Position numbers and translations under genes: made by a program. Below the pieces are notes generated by a model. That model was not told the origin of the DNA. It was given only the letters and a program-made list of their open reading frames with translations, and did no database searches. Of a DNA stretch of 30,957 nucleotides, positions 15,446 through 22,252 are shown piece after piece. Origin of the DNA: Proteiniclasticum sp043951855 (GTDB taxonomy: Bacteria; Bacillota; Clostridia; Clostridiales; Clostridiaceae); NCBI RefSeq assembly GCF_043951855.1, contig NZ_JBINJW010000031.1, positions 1-30,957 of the forward strand, written 5' to 3'. Positions within the stretch are counted from its first letter, which is position 1. Every line of letters starts with the position of its first letter.

Positions 15446-15874
15446 ATGACAAATTCAATAAATGAAAATACAGAAGAAGTAAAGAGCTGCTGCGGCGGCC
15501 ACGACAACGAAGGATGCTGCGGTGGCGGTCATCACGAAAAGGAAGACTCCTGCTGCTCCGGTGAAGAGCATAGCTGCAACTGTGGCCATGACCACGACGA
15601 TCACGATCATCACCATCACGACCATGATCATGACCATGACCATGCACATATGGTGACTTTTGAAAACGAAGACGGTACAACAGAGGAATATCCGATTGTA
15701 GACGAATTCGAACTTGATGGTGAGGTTTATGTTCTTGTAATGAATGGAGATGAAACCGTGACTCCTCTTAGAGTTGCTGGTGAGGATGGAGAACTTGTCT
15801 TCCTTTCAGAAGAAGAATTTAACACTGTATCCGAGGCATACGAAGCTCTTTCAGAATCTGACGAGCTTCAGTAG
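15446..15874 (+). CDS. DUF1292 family protein with Cys/His-rich N-terminal extension
   Basis: The second half (about 69-135; M-V-T-F-E-N-E-D-G, then D-G-E-V-Y-V-L-V) reads like DUF1292, a small acidic family of unknown function (YrzB-like). It is preceded by 68 residues containing eight Cys (15, 16, 24, 25, 36, 37, 44, 46) and sixteen His. The Cys come mostly as C-C-G-G-H type pairs; then come alternating H-D repeats (48-66). Such sequences bind Zn, Ni, Cu or Co in metal-storage and chaperone proteins, so a metal-handling role is inferred. GGAGG precedes the ATG. A terminator follows directly. Confidence 0.85.
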   Translation: MTNSINENTEEVKSCCGGHDNEGCCGGGHHEKEDSCCSGEEHSCNCGHDHDDHDHHHHDHDHDHDHAHMVTFENEDGTTEEYPIVDEFELDGEVYVLVMNGDETVTPLRVAGEDGELVFLSEEEFNTVSEAYEALSESDELQ

Positions 15875-15896
15875 GAAGCATTAATACGAAGCGACG

Positions 15897-15927
15897 AAAA
15901 CCTTGGGATTTTTCTCAAGGTTTTTTT
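15897..15927 (+). terminator. terminator after the DUF1292 gene
   Basis: A 9-bp stem AAAACCTTG/CAAGGTTTT (15897-15905 with 15916-15924), with the T-run continuing to 15927. It ends 11 bases before the next ATG, so the HAD gene is reached only by read-through or by an unseen promoter. Confidence 0.85.
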
Positions 15928-15938
15928 GTAGGAGGAAT

Positions 15939-16574
15939 ATGAAAAAATTAGCACTTTTCGATGTGGATTTTACCCTGACGAAAAAAGAAACCCTGATCGC
16001 CTTTTACGCCTATCTTGTGAAAAAGAAACCCGCACTGCTCAGGCATCTGCCCAGAGCCATCGGAAGTGGTCTCCTGTATCAGCTGGGAATCAACAAGGAA
16101 AAAAGAACGAAGGAACTTTTTCTTGCTTTTCTGAAGGATCTGCCCATGAAAACAGTGGACAAGCTCACTGATGATTTCATAGAAGACGAACTGAAACACT
16201 TCCTGTATGAAGATGGAATCGAAAAAGTGAAAGAGCTGAAAGAAAAAGGATATACCATTGTCCTGACATCGGCTTCACCTGAATTCTATATTCTTAAGCT
16301 GAAAGAGGTTTTTGATGCGGATTATGTCATGGGAACCAGATTTCTGGTGAAGGACGGAAACTTCGCCTCGATCATGGATGGAGAAAACAACAAAGGAGCG
16401 GAAAAAGTCAGAAGGCTTTTTGAGATCTTCGACAAAGAAACCATTGATTTCGAGGATTCCTATATGTTTTCAGATTCCATGAGCGATGAACCGCTTCTCG
16501 CCCTGATGGGTAAACCGTATCTGATCAACTATAAAAAGAAAAACCCGAAATATCCGGTTCTTTATTGGAGGTAA
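15939..16574 (+). CDS. HAD family hydrolase, subfamily IB (phosphoserine phosphatase-like)
   Basis: The 211-residue protein has all HAD motifs: I, F-D8-V-D10-F-T12; II, L-T-S111-A-S; the Lys block N-K152-G; and III, F-S-D179-S-M-S-D183-E-P. A helical cap lies between motifs I and II (about 20-90). The subfamily includes SerB-like phosphatases; the substrate is not readable, and the fit to SerB proper is loose. The ATG at 15939 has TAGGAGGAAT before it. A longer reading would start inside the preceding terminator. The aminotransferase gene starts three bases after this stop, so the pair is coupled, and a joint role in amino acid or cofactor metabolism is possible. Confidence 0.88.
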   Translation: MKKLALFDVDFTLTKKETLIAFYAYLVKKKPALLRHLPRAIGSGLLYQLGINKEKRTKELFLAFLKDLPMKTVDKLTDDFIEDELKHFLYEDGIEKVKELKEKGYTIVLTSASPEFYILKLKEVFDADYVMGTRFLVKDGNFASIMDGENNKGAEKVRRLFEIFDKETIDFEDSYMFSDSMSDEPLLALMGKPYLINYKKKNPKYPVLYWR

Positions 16575-16576
16575 AT

Positions 16577-17392
16577 GTGGATACAATACGTGGCAGCCAT
16601 GTAACAATGAATAATTCACTGGTGAATGTCAGGGACTTCAGTTACAGACTCAGCAGGAAAAATGTTTATGAAGTCATCCGAATCACAGATGGTACTCCCT
16701 TGTTTCTGGAGGATCACCTGGAACGCATGAATCAGTCTCTTGAGATTCTTCAGATGGATTTCAGAAAATCAAAGGAAGAAATCAGCAATCTGATACACCT
16801 TCTTGCCAAAAAAAACGGAATCAAAGACGGGAATGTGAAGATTCTAATCAATCATGGACCCGTCACCCACTTCTACATGTACTTCATTCCCCATGTCTAT
16901 CCCGATAGGATCAGCTATCTCGAGGGCATCAGAACGGGAACCATGGAGATCGAACGTAAAAACCCCAATGCGAAAGTCATCGATCCGGGCTACAAAACCC
17001 GTGTGACAGAGTTTATTGAAGAAAACGGGATCTATGAGGCACTGCTTGTGAATTCAGACCATGAAATCACAGAAGGATCAAAGTCCAATGTATTCTTCGT
17101 GCTGAATCAGACGCTGTATACGCCACCACTGAAAGATGTGCTGGGTGGAGTCACGAGAAAAAGAATCCTTGATATCGCAGCGGAGCTTAAAATGAATATA
17201 GCGGAAGAAGCAGTTCCTGTCACAGACCTGCCTAGAGTGGAAGCGGCCTTTATCAGCGGCACTTCTCCGAAGATTCTCCCTATTTCATCCATTGATGATA
17301 TGGAGCTGAGCTCTTCTGATCATCCTATGGTGAAGAAGCTTATGGCAGCCTATGAGCAGAAAATCGAAGACGATCTCCTCCGGAACAGATAA
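16577..17392 (+). CDS. class IV (BCAT/ADCL/DAAT-fold) PLP aminotransferase
   Basis: A 271-residue fold-type IV PLP enzyme, the group of branched-chain aminotransferase, D-alanine aminotransferase and aminodeoxychorismate lyase. The likely PLP lysine is K140 in D-P-G-Y-K-T-R. The following E-A-L-L-V-N-S and I-T-E166-G-S-K-S-N-V-F match the family core, and F-I-S-G-T-S-P near 234-240 is the usual phosphate-binding or active-site end. Reaction and substrate cannot be fixed by eye. The start is taken as GTG at 16577, five bases after GGAGG, which itself lies in the last codons of the HAD gene. An ATG at 16607 has no ribosome binding site. Confidence 0.85.
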   Translation: MDTIRGSHVTMNNSLVNVRDFSYRLSRKNVYEVIRITDGTPLFLEDHLERMNQSLEILQMDFRKSKEEISNLIHLLAKKNGIKDGNVKILINHGPVTHFYMYFIPHVYPDRISYLEGIRTGTMEIERKNPNAKVIDPGYKTRVTEFIEENGIYEALLVNSDHEITEGSKSNVFFVLNQTLYTPPLKDVLGGVTRKRILDIAAELKMNIAEEAVPVTDLPRVEAAFISGTSPKILPISSIDDMELSSSDHPMVKKLMAAYEQKIEDDLLRNR

Positions 17393-17510
17393 TACTCAAT
17401 AGTATAAGAAGAAAAAAATATTTACTGTTCTACAATCAGTTCTATATGCTTCGATAATTATTAAAGTATAGCTTAATAATTCGGCAGAAATGATAAAATA
17501 ATTTTAAGAA

Positions 17511-17538
17511 AAAACGACGGTATGTTTACCGTCGTTTT
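17511..17538. terminator. bidirectional terminator
   Basis: A 12-bp perfect stem AAAACGACGGTA/TACCGTCGTTTT with a TGTT loop. On the minus strand it runs into TTTTTTCTT. It separates the aminotransferase gene from the converging 60-residue gene. Confidence 0.93.
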
Positions 17539-17543
17539 AATGT

Positions 17544-17726
17544 TTATTCTTCAATTAACTGTTCCGGCTCCATCAGATCTTCTTCCAGAAGATCATCTTC
17601 GATAAATTCACCGTATTCATTCACGAATGAATCAATTTCATCTTTATGATCAGAAACCACCTTATAAATCAATGCACCCACTGCCATGGATAATGCGGAA
17701 ACGGCGAGTATCTTACAAACTTTCAT
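17544..17726 (-). CDS. small membrane-anchored acidic protein, 60 aa
   Basis: One hydrophobic segment (about residues 5-22, V-C-K-I-L-A to A-L-I-Y-K) is followed by a strongly acidic tail with runs such as E-D-D-L-L-E-E-D-L and a C-terminal I-E-E. The N terminus is positive, so it is either a single-pass anchor with the acidic tail outside or an uncleaved signal. I recognise no family. It is a real gene: GGAGG precedes the ATG, an extended -10 promoter lies upstream, and a strong terminator lies 5 bases behind. Confidence 0.75.
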   Translation of the reverse strand: MKVCKILAVSALSMAVGALIYKVVSDHKDEIDSFVNEYGEFIEDDLLEEDLMEPEQLIEE

Positions 17727-17765
17727 CGGCTTACCTCCTATTTCTTTCTCTTCTTATTCCACTCT

Positions 17766-17774
17766 ATTATATCA
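17766..17774 (-). promoter_or_regulatory. extended -10 promoter of the 60-aa gene
   Basis: On the minus strand TGA-TATAAT (17774-17766). A TTGACT lies 22 bases upstream of the -10, too far to be a standard -35. Confidence 0.55.
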
Positions 17775-17918
17775 CAGCTATGATTTAACTTGAAGTCAAT
17801 AGTCTATATTTATGCATCAGTCTCAGGATATTAAGTTTTTCTTAATTCTATCTTTTTCAGCGATTTCTTTAAATCTACTTTAAAAGTCAGTGTTATTATA
17901 GGATGTGAGGTGAAACAG

Positions 17919-18569
17919 ATGCATAAAATACTCATTGCAGGATTTGAAAAAGAAAGCATCATGGCTGAGGTTGCATCATCAGAAAATAATCTGGAAATAT
18001 TGTTTTCTGACTCCCTAGTGCAGACCCTTGATCTCATAGAGGAACCCATCAATACCTTGATTATCCATGATGAATATTATAAAAAGCATAAAAGCGAATT
18101 TGATGAAAATTTAAATAGAAATAACCGGATTAAAGTCTTTATCTTTAATGACAACATAAACGACAGACATCTCAGCAGAATGCAGAATGTGAATTATACA
18201 GGATATACCATGAAAGCACACGACATCACCACTGCATTCATGGAAAGCCTGGCCTCATTCTCCATGGATCTCGATGCGTCCTATCAGTATAAAGAGATTA
18301 CCATCGATTATGAAAGCAAGCAGGTACTGATCAGAAACGAAGCTTTGAATCTTACTCCTATGGAGTATGATCTGTTGGTGTATCTTAAATTACATTCCTG
18401 TATGACGCTGTCAAGAAACGAGCTCATACGAGCCGTCTGGGGATATTCGTTCTTAGGCGACTCAAGAACCATTGATACCCACATCAAGTCCCTGAGAAGA
18501 AAATTGGGCCCTTACAGATGTCTTGTCAAAACCGTCTGGGGCAAGGGATATAAATTCCAGGAATGCTAA
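17919..18569 (+). CDS. orphan OmpR/PhoB-type response regulator with degenerate receiver
   Basis: 216 residues. The last 95 or so form an OmpR-type winged helix: L-T-P-M-E-Y-D-L-L near 145-153, S-R-N-E-L-I-R-A-V-W-G, the recognition helix R-T-I-D-T-H-I-K-S-L-R-R-K-L-G, and the wing V-W-G-K-G-Y-K-F. The first 110 residues have the length of a receiver, but its start, K-I-L-I-A-G-F-E-K, lacks the paired acidic residues that bind magnesium. The strand that should carry the phosphorylated Asp reads T-L-I-I-H-D-E. It is thus probably phosphorylation-independent. No histidine kinase is nearby. ATG at 17919 follows GAGGTG; a longer in-frame reading begins at the GTG within that site. Confidence 0.85.
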   Translation: MHKILIAGFEKESIMAEVASSENNLEILFSDSLVQTLDLIEEPINTLIIHDEYYKKHKSEFDENLNRNNRIKVFIFNDNINDRHLSRMQNVNYTGYTMKAHDITTAFMESLASFSMDLDASYQYKEITIDYESKQVLIRNEALNLTPMEYDLLVYLKLHSCMTLSRNELIRAVWGYSFLGDSRTIDTHIKSLRRKLGPYRCLVKTVWGKGYKFQEC

Positions 18570-18594
18570 TCTGTTCTTCCTAATAACCTTGATA

Positions 18595-18632
18595 AAGAGG
18601 TATGTCTGAGTACTCGGACATACCTCTTCTTT
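18595..18632. terminator. bidirectional terminator between the regulator and recQ
   Basis: A 12-bp perfect stem (18595-18606 with 18617-18628) whose loop contains the palindrome GAGTACTC, followed by TTCTTTTTC on the plus strand. Confidence 0.88.
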
Positions 18633-18633
18633 T

Positions 18634-20757
18634 TCATTTCTTTCGGATTCCGTAATGTTTATAGAAGATCACTTTGATGTCAATATAATCCACATCAATC
18701 CCTTCCCTCATCAGATCCTCTTTAATGGGTCTTAATTTATCTGTGCCCAGCTTCTGAACAGAATGAAGAATCTGCTGCTCCAGATGACTCTTATAGAGCG
18801 CATCCAGATTCACATCTCTTCCCTTGTCGTGTTCTCTTATGAGCCTGTCCACAACCGTTCCCTGTACGATTCCGAGAATCGTGGCCATCTCTTCCACTGT
18901 TTTCCCTTCCTTATGGAGTGAAAATGTATCCCACTGGTCTATGGTATGTTCCGGATCTTTCTGAATCTCTTTTCTGATTTCCTCAAGCTTCCCTTGGCTT
19001 TCTCCATATTTCCTGATTTCTTCGAGAAAAATATGTCCGTATTTCAAAGCCTTTGTCCTTCCTACACCGCGTACTTCCATGAATTCTTTTTTTGTTACGG
19101 GAATTTTCCTTGCGATATCACGGAGCGTCTCATCATGAAAAATGATATAGGGTGCAATGCCCTCCATCCTTGAGATTTCCCGACGGACCCGCTTCAGTCT
19201 AAGGAGCAGCTCTTCATGATAATCCTGCTTCTCTTCTCCTTCTTCTCTTAAAACAATGAATTCTCCCTCTCCCTGGAGCAGATGATTCCCCTTTTCTGTG
19301 ATGCTCAGCTGCTCTCCATGCTTCACGAGATATGCTTCCTTCTCAAGAAGGGACATGAGTTTGTCCAGATAATATTTTTTATGATTCTTCAGGCTGCCGA
19401 AATACCGGTGCGCGCAATATCCCCGTTTCTCCAGCTCTCGTGATCTGCTGCCAAGAAGGAAATCGTAGACCAGATACGCCTCAGAACGTTCTCCCAGAAT
19501 TCTCATGGCGGCTATGATCTTTCTGCCCAGGACGGTTAAGTTGATGCGGCCTTCCTCAATACAGTTGCTGCAGTTGCCGCAGTTTTCTTTGGCATCATCC
19601 GGCGGGAATCCTTTGAAGTAATTCAGGACAAAAGCTCTCAAACAGTTTTCCGTCTTGCCGTACTGGTCCATTACGACAAGCTTTTCCCGCTCTATTTCAT
19701 ACCTTTCCTTTGTAAGATCCGAAATCTGAAGCAGCCTGTTCTGCTTGCTGCTGTCACCCGGTCGATAGATCAGAATGCTTTCACTGTAGCTCTGATCTCT
19801 ACCTGCCCTTCCCGCTTCCTGATAGAAAGACTCGATATTCTTCGGGATACCCAGATGAATCACATATCTCACATTGGATTTATCGATGCCCATACCAAAG
19901 GCGCTGGTTGCAACAACAATATGAATGCGATCAAAGGAGAAATCTTCCTGGACTTTTCTTCTGACAGCATCCTCCAGACCTCCATGATAAAGCCCCGCCT
20001 TATGGCCTTCCTGCTGCAGAAGATCTCTCACTTTCTCTGCTTCTTTTTTTCTCTGGCAGTAAATGATCCCCTGCTGCCCCTTCCTTTCATTGATCTGTAT
20101 CAGAAGTTCACTGACTTCATCCTGTGGCCTCTTCACCCCGAAATAGATGTTTTCACGATTAAGGTCTCCGGTGATGCTGAATGCGTCTTCAAGATGAAGA
20201 AGTTCCAGAATGTCAGTTTTCACCGCTTCTGTGGCTGTGGCCGTGAACGCTGTTATCACGGGTCTCTTCTCCAGTGTCCTGATGAAATCATCAATGGTGA
20301 GGTAAGAAGGTCTGAAATCGTGACCCCAGATACTGATGCAGTGTGCTTCGTCCACTGCGATCTGCGCCAGTCCGATATCACGAAGCAGGTCCGTGAACCG
20401 CTTTAATTTAAGAGATTCCGGAGATACATAGATCAGTTTGTATTTTCCTTTCCTGATATTTCTTTTCCGTTCATTGGATTCTTCAAGGGAAAGAGAAGAG
20501 TTGATGTACGTTGCAGGAATCCCCCTGTCCTTAAGTGCATCAACCTGATCTTTCATAAGAGAGATCAGAGGTGAAATGACCAGTGTGGGTCCTTTCATCA
20601 TCATTGAAGGCACCTGATAGCACAGAGATTTGCCATACCCTGTAGGTAGAATTCCTACCACATCCCTACCGCTTAGAATCTCCTTTATGATTGAGATCTG
20701 CTCCTTTTTGAAGGAATTCAGTCCGAAATACTTCTTCAGTATTTTTTGAGGTTCCAT
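18634..20757 (-). CDS. recQ: ATP-dependent DNA helicase RecQ
   Basis: A 3'-to-5' DNA helicase for recombination repair, 707 residues, longer than the core 590-610. Walker A is G40-Y-G-K-S44, the DEAH box is at 136-139, and the aromatic-rich loop C-I-S-I-W-G-H-D-F-R-P follows it. The zinc site is C372, C393, C396 and C399. The winged helix lies about 410-495 and HRDC at about 511-585 (with V-R-G-V-G-R-T-K). Residues about 605-700 form an extra helix-turn-helix domain (HTH_40 type) with T-V-E-E-M-A-T-I-L-G-I. The start follows GGAAGTGGAG. It has an extended -10 promoter and lies downstream of the aldehyde dehydrogenase gene, separated by a hairpin. Confidence 0.96.
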   Translation of the reverse strand: MEPQKILKKYFGLNSFKKEQISIIKEILSGRDVVGILPTGYGKSLCYQVPSMMMKGPTLVISPLISLMKDQVDALKDRGIPATYINSSLSLEESNERKRNIRKGKYKLIYVSPESLKLKRFTDLLRDIGLAQIAVDEAHCISIWGHDFRPSYLTIDDFIRTLEKRPVITAFTATATEAVKTDILELLHLEDAFSITGDLNRENIYFGVKRPQDEVSELLIQINERKGQQGIIYCQRKKEAEKVRDLLQQEGHKAGLYHGGLEDAVRRKVQEDFSFDRIHIVVATSAFGMGIDKSNVRYVIHLGIPKNIESFYQEAGRAGRDQSYSESILIYRPGDSSKQNRLLQISDLTKERYEIEREKLVVMDQYGKTENCLRAFVLNYFKGFPPDDAKENCGNCSNCIEEGRINLTVLGRKIIAAMRILGERSEAYLVYDFLLGSRSRELEKRGYCAHRYFGSLKNHKKYYLDKLMSLLEKEAYLVKHGEQLSITEKGNHLLQGEGEFIVLREEGEEKQDYHEELLLRLKRVRREISRMEGIAPYIIFHDETLRDIARKIPVTKKEFMEVRGVGRTKALKYGHIFLEEIRKYGESQGKLEEIRKEIQKDPEHTIDQWDTFSLHKEGKTVEEMATILGIVQGTVVDRLIREHDKGRDVNLDALYKSHLEQQILHSVQKLGTDKLRPIKEDLMREGIDVDYIDIKVIFYKHYGIRKK

Positions 20758-20789
20758 TTCTCCACTTCCTTCATGTCATCATAAATACT

Positions 20790-20798
20790 ATTATAGCA
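20790..20798 (-). promoter_or_regulatory. extended -10 promoter of recQ
   Basis: On the minus strand TGC-TATAAT (20798-20790). It follows the hairpin that ends the upstream unit; no good -35 is seen. Confidence 0.55.
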
Positions 20799-20799
20799 A

Positions 20800-20823
20800 A
20801 AGCTGTGCGTTTCCACACAGCTT
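20800..20823 (-). terminator. terminator of the disulfide reductase-aldehyde dehydrogenase operon
   Basis: An 8-bp stem AAGCTGTG/CACAGCTT (20800-20807 with 20816-20823), followed on the minus strand by a short TTTTGC. The tract is short, so read-through into recQ is possible. Confidence 0.65.
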
Positions 20824-20827
20824 CTTC

Positions 20828-22246
20828 TTATTTCAGTATTTTTCTTATGAGCGTTTCTTTCAGATTGGTGATTGGCGGCTCGTTGATCCGCATATTCAGA
20901 TAACTGGAAGATTTAAGCACGGCTTTTTCATGGCTGAAGGTGTCAAAGGAATATCTCCCATGATATCTTCCGATGCCAGAGTTGCCTACCCCTCCAAAGG
21001 TAAGATAGGGAGAGGAGATGTGGAATAGCACATCATTGATGCATCCTCCTCCAAAAGATACTCTCTTAAGGACTTTCTCAGCCAGTGTCCTGTCTTCTGT
21101 GAAGACATAGAAAGCAAGCGGTTTCCCCATCGGCTGTATCTCATCGAGTGCTTCATTGATATCCTGATAGCGGATGATCGGTAAAATCGGACCGAAAATC
21201 TCTTCCTCCATGGATCTTAATTCCAGATTGTTTTTGACCAGCAAGGTAGGCGACATATAATTCTCTTTCGTGTCCACATCACCGCCATGAATGATATATG
21301 CTTTATCCTCTTCCAGAATATCAGAAAGCCGTTTAAGCGCTTTTTTGCTGATGATTCTGGAATAGTCTTTGGACATCTTCGGATTTCCCTTGTAGAATTT
21401 CCCGAGATAATGCCTGATCTCCTGCACAAGTTCTTCCATGACATCTTCATGGGCCAATACGTAATCCGGTGCGATGCAGGTCTGTCCGGCATTGAGAAAC
21501 TTTCCATAGACGATCTTTCTCGCCGCATTCTTTATATTCGCCCTTTTCATGACGATGGCAGGACTTTTCCCGCCCAGTTCCAGGGTTACCGGGGTAAGAT
21601 TTCTGGAAGCATTTCCCATGATGATTCTACCCGTTGATACACTACCCGTGAAGAAGATATAATCAAAATCTGATGTGGTAAGATTCGTCACCGTCTCCTT
21701 TCCACCTTTGACAACTTGAACCATCGTGGACGGAAAGGCTTCATCTATGATCTTTTCAATGACCGCTTCCGTATAAACAGCCTGTTCGGAAGGTTTGATC
21801 ACAGCATTGTTTCCTGCTGCAATGGCTCCGATGAGCGGCTCCATGAGAAGCTGAAAAGGATAATTGAATGCGGAGATGATAAGCACTGTACCATAGGGTT
21901 CTTTATACAGGTATCCCTGGGATAGAATGCTGGCGGTATGTCGTTTCACCATTTTTCTTCTGGCGAAACGCTCAAGATTCTTTATGAAGTAATCAATACT
22001 CTGATAAAGAAGTCCGATTTCAGTAATATAGGATTCCGCATGAGATTTCCCCAGATCCTTGTACAGAGCTGTCTGCACTTCCGCTTCATATTTTCTGATG
22101 GTGGACTTCAGTTTTCTCAGCAGCTGTTTTCTGAAATGGATGTTCATGGTCTTTCTTGTATGAAAGAATGCCTTCATCTCATGAAGCAGCTCCTCTGCTT
22201 CGGATTTCGTCAATTCGTGGTCTTTACTGTTTCTGATTTCTGTCAT
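20828..22246 (-). CDS. class 3-type NAD(P)-dependent aldehyde dehydrogenase
   Basis: A 472-residue aldehyde dehydrogenase of the short class 3/fatty-aldehyde type (relatives: ALDH3, AlkH, CalB, YwdH), oxidising aldehydes to acids. Catalytic features: N128 in F-N-Y-P, K151 in K-P-S-E, the general base E223 in L-E-L-G-G-K, the nucleophile C257 in G-Q-T-C-I-A, and E349-I-F-G-P. The late block S-F-G-G-G-C-I-N-D is also typical. Lack of a predicted N-terminal helix pair or C-terminal membrane anchor suggests a cytoplasmic enzyme. It starts six bases after the stop of the flavoprotein gene, so the two are one operon. Confidence 0.93.
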   Translation of the reverse strand: MTEIRNSKDHELTKSEAEELLHEMKAFFHTRKTMNIHFRKQLLRKLKSTIRKYEAEVQTALYKDLGKSHAESYITEIGLLYQSIDYFIKNLERFARRKMVKRHTASILSQGYLYKEPYGTVLIISAFNYPFQLLMEPLIGAIAAGNNAVIKPSEQAVYTEAVIEKIIDEAFPSTMVQVVKGGKETVTNLTTSDFDYIFFTGSVSTGRIIMGNASRNLTPVTLELGGKSPAIVMKRANIKNAARKIVYGKFLNAGQTCIAPDYVLAHEDVMEELVQEIRHYLGKFYKGNPKMSKDYSRIISKKALKRLSDILEEDKAYIIHGGDVDTKENYMSPTLLVKNNLELRSMEEEIFGPILPIIRYQDINEALDEIQPMGKPLAFYVFTEDRTLAEKVLKRVSFGGGCINDVLFHISSPYLTFGGVGNSGIGRYHGRYSFDTFSHEKAVLKSSSYLNMRINEPPITNLKETLIRKILK

Positions 22247-22252
22247 GTGTAT

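Noticed and set aside
15600..15655. Short tandem repeat in DNA (GACCAT/GACCAC units) as a CRISPR or satellite
   Set aside because: The repeat is in frame and encodes H-D pairs of the DUF1292 head; there are no spacers.
15455..15680. Minus-strand frames opposite the DUF1292 gene
   Set aside because: They are mirror products of the H-D and C-C repeats (Met/Val- or Arg/His/Asp-rich) and have no start signals.
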